A stretch of 64,000 nt of DNA, taken from assembly GCA_011037195.1 (NCBI GenBank), contig JAAEAF010000353.1, positions 61,654-125,653 of the forward strand, written 5' to 3'. Position numbers and translations under genes: made by a program. Origin of the DNA: Triatoma infestans. Its lineage: Eukaryota; Arthropoda; Insecta; Hemiptera; Reduviidae. The notes beneath the pieces were generated by a model, which was given only the letters and a program-made list of their open reading frames with translations, made no database searches and was not told the origin of the DNA. Positions 43,319 through 56,389 of this stretch are shown piece by piece (position 1 is the stretch's first letter; each line of letters begins with the position of its first letter).

Positions 43319-43575
43319 CTCACGCGTTGGTCTAATGGCTAGCGCACTCATTTTTGGGGAGTGGGATTCAGGGTTCGATTCCCGTGAGGACAAATTCGGT
43401 TTTGACCTAGCAGCGTGTGAAAAAGTGGGAAGCTACATTGATGGCGCACCTAGTTAACGAAGGCAGGAACTAAACGGCAAAGGATCTTGCGGCATGCTTA
43501 TTCACACGTCCCCCAAATACAAATTGTCGTTTGGCAAGCCCTTGGCCCTTCATTGGCTGTTGCGCCATAGTTTTT
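43319..43575 (+). repeat. tRNA-derived SINE (family 2)
   Basis: Head TCCTCACGCGTTGGTCTAAT with A box TGGTCTAATGGCTAGCGC and B box GGTTCGATTCC. The acceptor arms TCCTCAC and GTGAGGA pair, and CACTC/GAGTG form an anticodon-like stem with a nine-base loop, so a working tRNA is unlikely. The body continues without tRNA similarity and ends AAGCCCTTGGCCCTTCATTG, GCTGTTGCGCCATAG and a T-run. The 3' block resembles the 3' UTR of the LINE fragment at 31730, a possible mobilising partner. Confidence 0.75.
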
Positions 43576-43822
43576 TTTTTTAATTACCTTTTTCCTTAAG
43601 AGTTACAACTAATGTTCCCCATTGTTGGATGAATCATTTCTGTGTACCTTTCACTTTGCTCCTCTTTAGTAGCAGGTATTGCCCGGATCCTCACTATAGT
43701 CGCGACCTAAAGTTTTCCAAGAGTCCCTCGGTCGCGGTGCACAATGGGCCTAGTAGTGGCCTAAGTGCTGAATTTCCCTATGGAGGTCCCGAGTCCCTCG
43801 GTCGTAGTTTATTTACCTTTTT

Positions 43823-44475
43823 ACTTTCTCTTACTCCTTGTTACAAGGAAGTACTGCAATCGAGCCAGATTTTGGAAATTGAGTTTTCACAGGAAATACA
43901 TGTTTTCGGGTTTACCTGAATACGAAAAAAATATTTTTTATGGAATGATCTATATGTGTGTGTGTGTGTGTGTGTGTATAACTCAAAATCGAAAAGTCTC
44001 AGGAAGCTCCAACTTGATATTCCGTTTAGTTACTACCACCGCATCGGACACAAGATTTTGAGGCAAAATCCATTAAACGGAAGTGTGACAATACTGAAAG
44101 TTTTTTCTGGTTTTTTCGTGATTTTCTCGAAAAACAACTACAATGATTTTCTTTAAACTACCTATACTATCTACACAAATAAATAATATATGTCACTTTT
44201 ATTTGAAACATTTTTCGGGGAAAGTTGATTTTTGGGGGGTTCGGGGGGAACAGTAGCGTTATGCTTCCCTCTAAAGTATATATCACTTCAGTATAATATA
44301 TGGTTTTACCACCTACATAATATAAATACACATTTGATGCATTGATAGAATTTCAAATTTGAAGAAAATCGGTTAGCCGGATTTGTTTTTTTTTTCAAAA
44401 ACGGTTTCAACAATTTTCTTTAAATTTGGAATGCTTGCTCCAACATATCTGAAATATTTTTCTAAAAAACATATT
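43823..44475 (+). mobile_element. HINE copy (diverged subfamily), 3' end missing
   Basis: 5' end ACTTTCTCTTACTCC with hairpin CTTGTTACAAG, CAGGAAATACATG, a (GT)n tract near 43955, and two diverged modules. It is cut at its 3' side by a fold-back-related sequence. Confidence 0.75.
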
Positions 44476-44720
44476 TTTTATAGTTGTGCGGAATTTGTGG
44501 TGTTAATTTCAAAGTGTTTAAATATATGTTGAAAATGTGGATGGGTCCGCAGTGCTGGATAACATCCGGTGTTTTATCCGTCGTAGCATGCATATTATTT
44601 TTGTTCCTTACCAGTTTCGGATTTTCATCCATCGTCACAGTAAATTCATTAAGTTCATGTAGAGAGTTCACTTCAACGAAATGTTTCTGTTAGACTCACT
44701 CTTGTTGGTTGTAAATATGT
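44476..44720 (+). repeat. Fold-back element arm (second copy)
   Basis: GGTCCGCAGTGCTGGATAAC, TTTTATCCGTCGTAGCATGC and TTCACTTCAACGAAATGTTT match the left arm at about 5090-5260. The right arm is missing. Confidence 0.65.
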
Positions 44721-46705
44721 GGGAAGGTTATAAGGTTATGTTCAACATATAAGGTTATAATCTTAACTTTCCTACCTTCCAAGTTTAGTAGATGGTAGTT
44801 TGTAGATATTCGCTCCTACCTCTAATTTATGTTAGGACGAGTTCGTAAAATTTAATGCAAAAGAAAATTTGTCATTTTATATATAATTGTATTAAAAGGA
44901 GTGTAAAGAAAGTCTTGCGAGAATCAGTTTTTGATTAAATTGTGACTATTTGTTTGTTTGATTACCGTAGGTAATTGTTTGTTGCTTAATATGTTATATT
45001 TATATAAAAAATGTTTTTTTTTTAATAACAAAAATGAAAACAAACAAAAATGGGCTCGTAAATTTGCCCGTATATTACATTTTTCAGTAAAATTGACTTT
45101 TCAAGTTTTCTTGGGTTTCTTCCACACTTTCAATTCATCAATTCACGGTTTTAATTACTTATATAGTACTGCAGGAATTTCAACTTTAAAGAAAATTAGA
45201 TTTAATTTGTTCCACTAAGGGGTAAGTAAGTTTATTATTGTTAATCTGTATTATTTGAAAGTTAGATTATTCTTAGTAAAGCGTTATAACTAATTAATGT
45301 TCCCTACTGTTAGATGAACGATGTAGCAACCAATTTTTGTGTTCTATACTTTAAAGAAATTCTAAACGAACCACATCAATCGCCAGCGCAGCCTAATCTT
45401 TTATACGTGCCGCACAGTGGTTGAATAGCCGAAGTCATGGCTTAGGAAAAAATAAAAGTTACCTTGTAAGTGTAATATTGCAGAATAGGTAAGTTAATTT
45501 TTGTTTTTCTCGAAAAGGCCTCAAAGATCTTTAAATTCAAAAGCTATCATAAAATAACCTCTCTATAATAAATCTTTCACATTTATTTGTAATATTCTGT
45601 GTAGGACTGTCAGAAGTGCTGCATTACAATATTTCCTAGGTATCCTATTATAAACCATTAGTAAAATTCCCATCAATCATATTTATAGGTTATTTTAAAT
45701 AATTAAACGTTAACAAATTTCAAGATTCAAGAAATAGTGTCTTATTATAATTATTATTGAAATAATGGTGGTAAGTAAATGTCTTATGGAAGAAATACGT
45801 CATTTGAGAGGTTGGAGGATTAATTCATAATAAGAAAAGATAAAACAAGTGTAATGGAGATTAAAAAAAATCTATGAGGGGATTAACAATGACAGCCATA
45901 ATTAATATCTATCATCCTTTCACAATAATTAATCCTCCTTTTGCAATAAAAATTAGGGCGCAGTAAGTTTTATGTATATAGATAATAATATTTTGAATAA
46001 AGATTAAAAAAAAATAAAATCACAACTCCATTAAGCTACATATATTTACAGAAATGATTTTTTTTTTTTATAATTGAAATTTACAACTGTAGCCAATAGT
46101 TTACAAGTAAATATAATGGTAGGAAATACAATAACGGGTTGTTAGATTGAAGAAGGCACACGTGGTTGCACTCCATTATCATGATACACATGATATATTA
46201 TTTCACCTTGTCATGTCAACAGTAAATCATGGAGACCATCTCCCTCTTCAATCACCTAAGAGGATTACCTGGTTTTGTGGGTCAGACTACTGTCTTGTTC
46301 TTTTAGAGGATTGCAGTGATCTGCTATAGAGGAATGGAATTTAAGAAAATAAGTTTTTGATAGATCATGAACAAAATGGATAATCAGGTCATTATAGATA
46401 ATGTGGTTCGATAAGAAAAATGGAGCATTATGGATTTTCCGAAGGATTTTTAACTGCAAAGATAGGGGTTGCGTTGGGAGTTGAAACGTTTAGTCAATCC
46501 CCATACTTCAAATTGCACTTAGTCTTAGAGATAGAAGTCTTTTGCAGTTTAAGTTTAGTTTTGATCGTATCTAGAAGAGCCTTACGAAAAGGATATAGCG
46601 TCGGCTAACTTCTTGTCTTTTCAATCTGTTATGTGAATTCCATGTTAATTGCCCTTACAGAAATGTAATTATGAAATTTATATTTAACATTTTTATAAAA
46701 AAAAA
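44721..46705. other. Long stretch without recognisable feature
   Basis: About 2 kb of AT-rich DNA. Some open frames (for example 44958-45218 and 46147-46329) show no motif. Only a diverged HINE-like scrap near 44860-44910 (GTCATTTTATATATAATTG, AGTCTTGCGAG) is suggestive. Confidence 0.35.
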
Positions 46706-47702
46706 TCTGCTGTGAAACACTCACACGAGTTTCTCTTACTCCTGTTCTCAAAAAATTATAATTGACAAAGGTAATAGTTTGTTTACCAAATATAACGAAA
46801 TTCATCGAAAACTGAAAAAAAGTGTTCACTAAAGGCGCACTTCCAGCTACTAATTTTCATAAAACTTGGAATTTTGGCCATCCATTTATTTCTAATTATT
46901 ATTGTTTGAATGATAGAATTGTATAATCAACTATGATGCAATTTAGAGGAAGCTGTAACCCCACTCCTCACCTAAAAATACCCTTAAATGAATTTTTCCA
47001 GGACTGTTTAAAGAAAAAGAGGTAGATCATTTGTCATGATTAGTTATATACGAAGTTTCAAGAAAATCGTGGAGTATGTTTGAGAAAATCGCGAAAAAGT
47101 GAAAAAAAACATTCATTGTACAGGGTTAAAAAATACGCACTTCGGCTATCCGATTTTTTCAAAATTCGGAATTTCAACACCATATTTAATTCTAAATAAA
47201 CAGTATTTAGATGACAGAATTGTCTAATAAAAACTGAATAGCAGGAAGAGAAAACATAACTCCCCCATCCCCCCCCAGAAATGCCCTTAAATGAATTTTC
47301 CCGGAGAAACGTTTTAAATAAAAGTTGTAGCTGTTAGCATGTGTAGTTGATATACCAAGTTTAAAGAAGATCGTTGAAGCCATTTTTGAGGAAATCGCAA
47401 AAACGTAAAATAAAACAACTAGTAAAGTGGTACTTCTGGTTGAGGAATTTTGACAGATGACCCACTGTCAGATCCCATGGTGATAACTAAACGGAATATC
47501 AGGTTTGAACTTTCTACGATTTCTCGTTTTTGAGCTATGCTGTTCACATATATATATACACACACACACACACACAGACCAATTGCCAAAAACCACTATT
47601 TTGGACTCAGGGGACCTCAAAACGGATATTTCCGGTGAAAACTCAATATCGAAAATTTTGACACGATTACAATACTTCCTCTTACTAGGAGTAAGAGCAA
47701 GT
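46706..47702 (-). mobile_element. Full-length HINE copy
   Basis: 997 bases. 3' hairpin in reverse at 46708-46724, inverted end repeat TTTCTCTTACTCC next to it, multiple modules, a CA tract near 47555-47575, then the 5' hairpin and ACTTGCTCTTACTCC at the right end. Confidence 0.85.
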
Positions 47703-47736
47703 AAAAATGTATAGATTAAATATTTATATACTCATT

Positions 47737-48215
47737 ACTTGCTCTTACTCTGTAAGAAAATCTATTGCGATCTTGTCAAATTTTCGACATTCAGGTTTCA
47801 ACGGAAATCCATGTTTCCGTGTTATGATTTAAACAAAATATTTCAAAAGCGAAAAAATCCTAGAAAGCACAATCTTCGTATTCGGATTAGATAATCCATC
47901 AACCGGAAACCCGACTTTACTAAAAGTTTTTTCATTTTTTTTTTTTTGCAATTTTCTTGAATATGGCTCCTACGATTTACTATAAACCTGGTACCGTCTA
48001 AATACATAAATGCCAACCACTTCTATTTGAAACATATTTCCAGGAAAATAGATGTTTTAAAGATCTAGAGGGGGTGGAACAGTAATGTTAAGTTTTCCTC
48101 AAAAGTACGATTTCATACAGTGTATAGTTCAAGCACCTACATAATTAAGATGCATTAGTAACATAGCTAGAATTCTAAATTTGAAGAAAAACGGTTAACC
48201 AGAAGTGCGATTCGG
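47737..48215 (+). mobile_element. HINE copy (diverged), head-to-head with the previous one
   Basis: 5' end ACTTGCTCTTACTCTGTAAG, CGATCTTGTCAAATTTTCG, and one or two diverged modules. The 3' end is missing. Its 5' end lies 34 bases from that of the minus copy. Confidence 0.7.
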
Positions 48216-49810
48216 AAATCCCTCTTGCCTAGCCCAGGCGTTTATCAACGATATGGAGTTGATATGAGAAGAAGCCGGGATACATTATAGGCTTCTCTTA
48301 AGAGGCTCTCTGGTGCCTAGAATGGAATTAAAGTGACACACCTGAGAAATCGCATCTGATCCAATATTTATTGTATACTGCCTTGGTGGAACTTAAATAA
48401 AAGATGAAACTGGTACTCTCTGAGATGTTGACCGGTTTTCTCACTAGATGAATTTGAATTGGAAAGAGGTGTGTTTCCCACCCAACTATGACAATATAAA
48501 ACGTGATGCTCCCAAGAAGAAACGTAGTACTATTTTTTGAAATACCTCTATTTTTATAATTTTACTGTTCTGTAATGGAATCGTTTGATGTGTGATTCCT
48601 GATGTAGTAGATGTCTTGAAGAGGGCGGAAGTTAGTTGAGAGATTTTGGAAGTTAGTGCTCGAATTATTAAACGGAGTTTATAAAAATAAAATGTATTTG
48701 AACAATAATAAGAACGTTAGAAATGGTAACTAATAATTATAAAATACTTAGGAATAAATAGAAGTTAAATAATTAATAAATTAGAATGACTAAAATAATT
48801 GAACTAAAGTGCACTACTAAAAAAATGATGTTTGAATATAACTGTGTATAGACGCGTAAATTGCCGCTCATGTATATAGACGTGCTCGTTTGGTCGTAGA
48901 TGATATAATGATCGTATCGTCGTATAAGATATAATAATCATGTCGTTGTATATGATAGAGTTTATATATTGGTGTTGGCCACACTCACACCAAGACATCT
49001 GTCCTAGTGTGCAACCTTGTGCGACCTTCACAGTTTGCTGACCTTATTTAGGTCAGTGGCCAACCTTATCAATGCTTGCTTTTAATGTACAGTATTGAAA
49101 AGGCTTTGTTGTTTGTTTGGCCGCGGCTGTCTTGAAGCCGGCGGCCAACTAGGTCGCTGGTTATAAATTTTATTACTGCCATCCTTTGTTAAGATAGCAG
49201 CTGTCTGGAACCACTTTGACAGTGGTATGTCATTACAGTTCATTACATTATTCAGAATCCAGACTGATGGCAAGATCTATTTAGAATTGAAATGTTTTTA
49301 TTTAGAAAAAAAAAAAAAACATAGTAATTGAAAAATAGTTCAAAAAAAAAACAATAAATAAATAAATAACTAGACATGGATAAATCCGTCTGTCGTCGTC
49401 TATGGTGAGAAAACAATAAAAATCAAAATTATTCCAATAATAAGCAATAAAAAATGCAGATTTTTTAAAGATATATTAATATAAAATGAAAGAAATTCTC
49501 TGAATTTATATTATTTACTTTGAATACTGTGAATTTTTATTTACACTTCTGTTTTTTTTGTTCAGTATTTTATTTATTTTGCCAAAGTTATTTTTATTTG
49601 TAATTATTATTGATTTCTCTTATTTTTATTTCTGATTACCAGTTGGCTTTGCCTAATAGAGAACAATTTGTCTCGCAGGTCTGTTAGGCAAGATCTATTT
49701 ATAAAACCATAACTGTTCGTTTTCTCCAATACAGAGAGCAGATTATCAGTTCAAGTTTACAAGTTGGATGTGCAGCAGTCAGGTTTTTAATAATTAAATT
49801 TGATATTAAG
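48216..49810. other. Unidentified segment
   Basis: Several portions are less AT-rich than the surroundings (48220-48480, 48960-49220). I see no protein family, no terminal repeats and no tRNA-like head. Around 48890-48955 related GTCGTA.ATGATATAAT units recur a few times, suggesting a small local duplication. Confidence 0.3.
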
Positions 49811-50941
49811 CAGTGGCGGCTGGGTACAAAAGTGCACATTCGCACATGAATTTCTGGAGAAATTCTTAGTTAAAATGTGCCGTCTTCCTATTTCTCTTTT
49901 GTTGATTTGTGAAAACCTCTAACTGGTTAAGATGAATTCTTGTTTTTCACCTCTGACAATGGAATCGCTACTTGTACTCTAATCACAATGAGCTTATGTG
50001 CGACATTGCATAGTAAAGTGGTAGGTGGTTAAGTTGACAGAGGCAGGCAATTACGGGGTGTAGCAGGTGTGAAAAGATTAGCCCATAATATTTCTCCAAG
50101 GGTGGAGAGTTTTTGTGAACCTCCAGAGGAGCGCGTTGGCTTTAGCAGTCTGGTCAAATATTTTTTTGTTTTTGGATTTTTCGCCAAGCTGTGAAACATT
50201 TCTTCATATCATAAGAGTCATTATTATTATTTTTTTATTTTATAGAAATAGTTTCAAGCTTATTAAAGTTTAGATTACCATGAACAATGTAATACATTTT
50301 TAACTTAAATAACTATCATGTTTCATGATCAATTTACATTTAACTGTGATCTAGGAAAACTAAATTGTAACAATTTAAAGTTTCTAGAACTGAGATTTGT
50401 CACGATTATTTCAAATAATATTTTTCATGGTTTGGTTTATACTGTGCTAACAAAAGTCGTAATGAATGTTTTGCCTTTTCACTTAATTTTTTAATTCATT
50501 ATTTGAATATCAATTTAATAATCTTCTTGTTTAAAATGTTAACTATGGCCTGTGAGAGTAGAACAATTAAAAAAAATATATATTTTTAAGTTTGAAAAGA
50601 GAAAATAAAAATCAAAGAAAATTTAGACCAAAATCTCAGCTTAATATGGGTCAATAAATTAATTACAAAAAAAAACTTTCAAATGAGAGTTCTAATAAGT
50701 TATTTAAGATAATATATTTGGCACTGTTCACATGAGATAGGATCTAATATTTATTTCCATTGCGTGTTTCTTTTTGGCAAAAGAAAATTGTGAAAACTCT
50801 TGAGCAAAATAGAGGGGTATTTGAATCTATAGAATATGAGTATTTCAGGATAGGTTTGTAATGTACACTTGAACACACAGTTCAGTGAAATACACCGAAT
50901 TGGCTGCTTGAAGATGCAATATTATTTAACCTCCGCCATTG
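49811..50941. mobile_element. Possible hAT-like non-autonomous element
   Basis: The left end CAGTGGCGGCTGGGTAC matches the hAT-like end at 17091. The right end CCTCCGCCATTG at 50930-50941 is a weaker inverse match (9 of 12). Flanking 8-mers ATATTAAG and GAATTAAA agree only partly. The interior is AT-rich and non-coding. The left end is convincing; the right end is tentative. Confidence 0.3.
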
Positions 50942-52328
50942 GAATTAAATCATCTATAACAGTTCGTTGTTAGCTAATTTGTTTAAATCATTTTATACTA
51001 TATTTGGGAAAGGATAATATTGCATATAATGGTGTAAAAAGAAGCTTGAGATAAGAAATTGAGACTTTAGTGATTCTAAAGCAATATTTTTAACTTAAAA
51101 ATGATTTTTTTCTTTTTTGTTTTTTTTTTTTAAATCGTATTTGTAGATAACTTTATTTCATAAAGTTGTAAAATTAACAGAACTTACTACTTGTAATGTC
51201 ATAAAAAAACAAACTTATCAGAGAAAGTAATAACATGCAATCATTCCTTAGTACACAATGAATTATTTTATCAACGACAAAATACTTATTCTTTTTTTTT
51301 TCATTTGTGATTATTTATTTTAATTAACCCAAGTTTATGATAATATTTGTAATTAAAGATTGTTTGCAAATATTCAAAAAATATTCATGTAATTAACAGT
51401 ATTGTTTTTATTTATTACAAATAATTTTTAAAACAAGGTAACATTTTTATTTATTAAGATAAAAATTTATTTAAGATTTTATTAAATTAATTATATATAT
51501 ATATATAAGTATATAAAAAACACAAATGAACGTTTATTGCAATGTCATTAATTTTAATTACCTATCTAGTTGGCTCCGTCTCTAAGACACCTTTTTTTTT
51601 TTTTGTAACCACAACATATAATCTATAATATAATTGAATTATCTTGATTCACCAAACAGAGCCTCTATCAGTCTAGTTCTGCTTCTTATTCTGATAATGG
51701 TTATCACTATGAATTTACCAAATTGCTATGAAGATTGACGAATTTTCCAAAACTGATCAATGGGAAGAAAGGAGAATCAATATTTCAGAATATACAAAGA
51801 AATCCAATCTGTTTACCGTCATCATCGCCCTTTAACCAAAGCAAAACGATAAGTGTTAGGTTCTTCTTTAATCCTTATAAGCTCTCTTTATCTAGAGGAA
51901 AGATTTGAGTTTATTTTTTTGGAGAATATATATATTGTTTTTAAGTGTTCAATTAATTACCATTAAAAGGGCCTAAGTCTAATTGCAAAAGAAAGTTTAT
52001 TGTACAAAAATTTTGTTCAAGGAAGTATTTCTGTTTAGTAAAGTGATAATTTATTTTTTAGTTGAGGTTATATAACAACCGCCAGGGCCAGACAAGCCAT
52101 TTGACCGCCCTTGTATTGACTATTTTGAGCAACGTCGTTCCTGCTTGTACTAGAGGAAAAATTATTTTATCCAAACCATAAAAATTAGTATTTTTTTTTT
52201 TTTGCAATAAGAAATACGTTGTACACTCATGGTGTTAAGACTTTATTTTGATATCCAAAGAGTGTTATCTCCATGCCATGTCGGATGACAAAAACAAAGA
52301 GAGAGAGAGAAGATAATTAGAAAAAAAA
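50942..52328. other. AT-rich sequence, no feature seen
   Basis: No motif, repeat end or RNA gene recognised. Confidence 0.35.
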
Positions 52329-52876
52329 GCGCATTTCCGGTCATCCGATTTTCTTCAAACTCGGAATTTCTACAACATATATAATTCTAATTATTATTAT
52401 TTAAATGATAGAATTGTGTAATAAACTAAAACAGCACTTTAGAGGAAAAACCTATACCCTACCCCTTTCCAAAAAAAAGTGCCCTTAAATGAATTTTTAC
52501 GGAGCAATGTTTCAAATAAAAATTGTAGATCATAGTATGTATAGTTGATATATCCAACTCGAAAAAAAAATCAATAAAGCCACTATCAAGAAATTTGCAA
52601 AAAAATTGAAAAAAATTATTCAGTACTGTGGTACTTCCGGTTGAAGAATTTTGGTCAGATAAATTCTGTCGGGTTCCCATGATGATACCTAAACCAAATA
52701 TCAAGTTTGATCTGTCTGATATTTTTCATTATTGAACACACACAGACAATTTTCTAAAAACCACATTTTTTAGATTCAGGGGGACCTCAAAACGTGTATT
52801 TCCGGTGAAAACTTGATGTCGAAAATTTGACAAAATTACATTACTTCCTCTTCTTACTATAGGAGTAAGAAAAAGT
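52329..52876 (-). mobile_element. HINE copy, 3' part missing
   Basis: Starts inside a module (GCGCATTTCCGGTCATCCG) and runs to the 5' hairpin and ACTTTTTCTTACTCC at the right end. The GT tract is nearly absent (ACACACACA only). Confidence 0.75.
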
Positions 52877-53220
52877 AAAAATTCCAAAACACTTCGAAAA
52901 CAATTCTTTAAAGTCGTGCTTCTAGTTAACCGATTTTCTTCAAATTTGGAATTCTAACATATATTGTACTGAAATGATACTTTAAAGAAATGCTTAACGT
53001 TTCTTCACCCCCAAGAACCTAAAAAGAAAAAAAAATTCTTGGATAAATATTTCAAAGTAAAATATATGGACATTTATCTTTCTTTTTTTAACGAAAAAGT
53101 ATTGGAACCTCAAACTTGAGATTCCATTTAGTTACCATCTCCCAGCTGACGACAGTTCGACTATCACTTCAAAGTTCATATTTCTTTGCATATTCTGCCT
53201 CCTAGACTCCTGATAACTTA
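52877..53220. repeat. Diverged HINE-like fragments
   Basis: CTTCTAGTTAACCGATTTTC, TTCAAATTTGGAATTC and CCTCAAACTTGAGATTCC recall HINE modules, but ends are not identifiable. Confidence 0.4.
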
Positions 53221-53239
53221 GTATTGTTTTCTAAGACGA

Positions 53240-54770
53240 TAGTGGATGTCCAGAAAAAGTTAAATATTTTAAACAAATATTGGAATGAAAATTTATTATA
53301 AGTAAATATTGCTAAAACAAAGACGGTTATATTTGTGAAACGTTCTGGTAGTTTAAAAAAATGAATGTCTTTTTTTTTCATGGAAAAAATAGAATTGAAA
53401 TAACTAGTTCCCTCCGCTATCTAGGCATCATTATGTCAAATTCTGGAGTTTTCATTTGATGTGTCAGTCAGTATATGATAGCTAAATCAGTTACGGCAAT
53501 TAATTCTGTAAATAAAATTATTTACAACTCTAAATCGTCATCTTGGAATCTCAGGTTAACATTGTTTGCGTCTTTCTGTATTCCTATGAAATATGGGCAG
53601 TCAGGTATTTAGAAAACCTGGAATTTATTTAAATGAAATACTTCGAATCATTATTTTTTGGGCCAAAGTAAACTCCAAATTATATAGTTAGGAAGGAAAC
53701 AAGTGTAACATCAATAAAATTTCATGTAGTCAAAATAGGCAATAGACTACTACGCATATGTTTTAATAAATTAATTTCTCTTGATAACTCAAGTAATGCC
53801 AGTATAACCAAATTTAATTGGGACAGAGTCAGCTACGAGAGATTATTGTAGATATAGTGTACGAATGGCTGTGGAATGAGTAGAGGATGTCAATTTGATT
53901 ATTGCCCATTAAGGCTAAGAAGGCAATATAAGAAGCCATTGTTGGAGAAATATGTCTCTCGTGTGGCCGGTTCCTCTTATAATTGTTAATACAAAAATAT
54001 TTATTTTGATAACTGTGTACAGTCGTACTTAATTTGGGACGTTCTGTTTGAAACAAAAAGGTTGAAGAGTCAGTTAAGAGTATCAGCTAGCAAGATGGCC
54101 ATCTTGTATTCAAACGGGTCCACATACAGGTTAGACATCGAGGTACAGTGTCTAAAGTGTAATCACGGTAAACGGAACATGTGTTTTTTGAATGCCAATA
54201 TTACTTCATTCCAAGAGAGAAAGAGATACTTGAATGGAATAACTGAAAATAATATTACACTAATATTAAACCCACAGAGTGTTGATTATTTAAACAATCT
54301 ATTTTACTTTATTAAATCTTTTATTAGATTCAGATTTATTTCTTACGATTTGGAGTAATTACATTTTTTTTTTATTTTTGTTTTTGTTTAAACAAGATTA
54401 TAATATTTAAATTAAGTTTATGCACTGATTAAATTTTAGTCTTTTTTAATATTGGTCCCTCAAGAATTCTTTTATTTTGGTTTTTCTTTGTTTAAATCCA
54501 GTTTTCTTTAATTTTCATTTATCTTTCAATTAGCTACATACATCTGTTTGTGATTTAAGTATTGTTTTTCAATTGCCTCTACTTAAATTAAAGATTGGTT
54601 ATCTTGTTTCTAAAGTATTAAATGAAATTGTAAAAAAAAAAATCTATTTATAATATGTAATGTAATTTGTTTGTTGATTTTCAATTTGTTTATTATTATT
54701 GCAACTACAATGTTAATGGCATGATTATTGCTGTAATTGCTAAAATGTGAAAATAAATAAATAAATAATT
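53240..54770 (+). pseudogene. LINE relic (RT thumb to 3' end) with (AAAT)n tail
   Basis: The plus-strand frame reads AKTKTVIFVKRSGS, KNRIEITSSLRYLGIIMSNS, then decayed sequence with many stops. At 54062-54250 it has KSQLRVSASKMAILYSNGS, VQCLKCNHGKRNMCF and SFQERKRYL, which align to the C-terminal block of the LINE at 7152 (QLRLAYKKKTSLYIEG, CPVC, QRSKYL). The 3' end is GAAAATAAATAAATAAAT at about 54753-54770. Dead copy; domain order is consistent with one element. Confidence 0.65.
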
Positions 54771-55080
54771 ATAGTTATGTAAACTGGCACGTAGACATGT
54801 AAATTATGGTAAATATTTAACAATTGATTCCAAACTGCCTGTAATGAATTTTTTTTCTATTACGAATATGTTCACTGTAAGTAAATTAAATGAAAGTATG
54901 ATAATACTGTAGTGAAATAATAAAAAATATTTCAATTACTTAATTTAAAAATAAAAATAACATTACTTACGTTTTTGAGTAGTTAATAAAGACTTTTCAT
55001 ATGGACTGGCTTCTAATTGTGAAAGTGTATGTGCAATTTTAGATAAGAGTAGCGCTTATGGTGAAAGGTAGCATCCTTAA
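54771..55080. other. No recognisable feature
   Basis: AT-rich spacer. Confidence 0.3.
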
Positions 55081-55520
55081 TATGAAATACAGACAATATC
55101 GTATAATGTATAGAAATGGCACTTTAAAGGAAAGCCCCTAACGTCACCTTTCCCCCAAAACACCCCTTAAATAAGTTATTCTGGAAAACATTTCCTAGCT
55201 AATGTAAAATTTGTAGATAAACCTTTAAGCTCTTTTCATGATTAGTTGATTATAATAAGTTTAAAGAAAATCATAGAAGGCATTTTCGAGAAAATACACA
55301 AAAATGAAAAACCTTTGGAACCTGGTCGAAAGATTTCGACCAAAACCATGTTGTTACGTCCTCTGGTAATACGTTACCTAAACGAAATACCAAGTTTCAG
55401 GTTTTTTTGTGATTTTTTATTTATAAGTGATGCTGACCGACCATATACAATTTCACTCATACACAAACTGGTCTAAAAACTATTGTTTCTAATCCTGGGT
55501 ACATTTTTTGTCCCTAATTC
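55081..55520 (-). repeat. Diverged HINE relic
   Basis: Blocks ATGGCACTTTAAAGGAAAGC, CCTTAAATAAGTTATTCTGG, TTAAAGAAAATCATAGAAGG, ACCTGGTCGAAAGATTTCG and TTACCTAAACGAAATACCAA are minus-oriented HINE module parts. Ends are lost. Confidence 0.5.
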
Positions 55521-55537
55521 GGATATTCAGCCCTTTC

Positions 55538-55980
55538 ACGTGGCCCAGTATAAAAAAAGCTGCGCTGGCGACTGTTGTTTTTCATTTATTAGGATAACTA
55601 AGGGACAGTCTCTGCTGCAAACAACTTCACCTCCAACTCAGGGTACTTCAAAACATGTATTTCTGGTTGGGGCATACGTATATGGCGTCACTATCGTCCA
55701 TGCTTCGGGGAGCAATCAGCCTCTGGCTCTCCAGGTTGTGGATTCCCTTAGCCCGACCAATCCTATCCTGATCCTTTCCCCTTGCAGGGTTGCCTGTAAG
55801 TATCCTGGGTTACTGCATCCCTGTACACGGGGCAATGGACAGGAATCAGTAGATATCACGATCCATCACGCTAAGCTAATTAGAGAACTAGTGAACTAGT
55901 GATGTTTGCATCTAGAAAATCTTTCCGATCGCCAATCAGAAGGTAAAAAGAATATAAATTATTATTATTATTATTATTAT
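55538..55980 (+). other. GC-richer island ending in (ATT)n
   Basis: A distinctly GC-richer block with an open frame from 55483 to 55899, but no recognisable protein. It is followed by a (TTA/ATT)n run at about 55957-55980. The tail is like those of the LINEs at 7002 and 28907, so it may be the 3' part of a retroposon. Identity is unknown. Confidence 0.35.
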
Positions 55981-56389
55981 CAATAATTTATTATTTTTAT
56001 TATTATTAATAATAATAATAATTAAAATAATAGCAATGTTAATATAAAAAAAAGTGAACAGACGATATTAATAGAATGCACGCAGAGATGTTGGTAGATT
56101 GTAGTGTTTGTATGCGAGAGTGCAGCCCAGTTATTGTTATTGAAAATAGATACATATCGATTGTTCCACAAATATACTCATACCATCTTTTCCGTTAAAT
56201 CCAAAACCAGTATATATATATTCTATATTTAGAAGGCAATGAATATTTTAATATTTTTTAATCAGCTGCTTTAATGGCAAAAATTATGTTATTAATTAAA
56301 ATTAAAGCCTAAGTGATGACTAAATTGAATTAGTGATGAATTAGTGAACTATGGGCGCAAGCTATATTACAAGCCAATTGCTTGCAATT
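55981..56389. other. AT-rich sequence with TTA-rich patches
   Basis: Imperfect TTA/TAA tracts to about 56025, then AT-rich DNA without motif. Confidence 0.3.

Noticed and set aside
43319..43393. Functional tRNA gene
   Set aside because: Nine-base anticodon loop, defective T-stem, and a long non-tRNA body ending in a T-run; it is a SINE.
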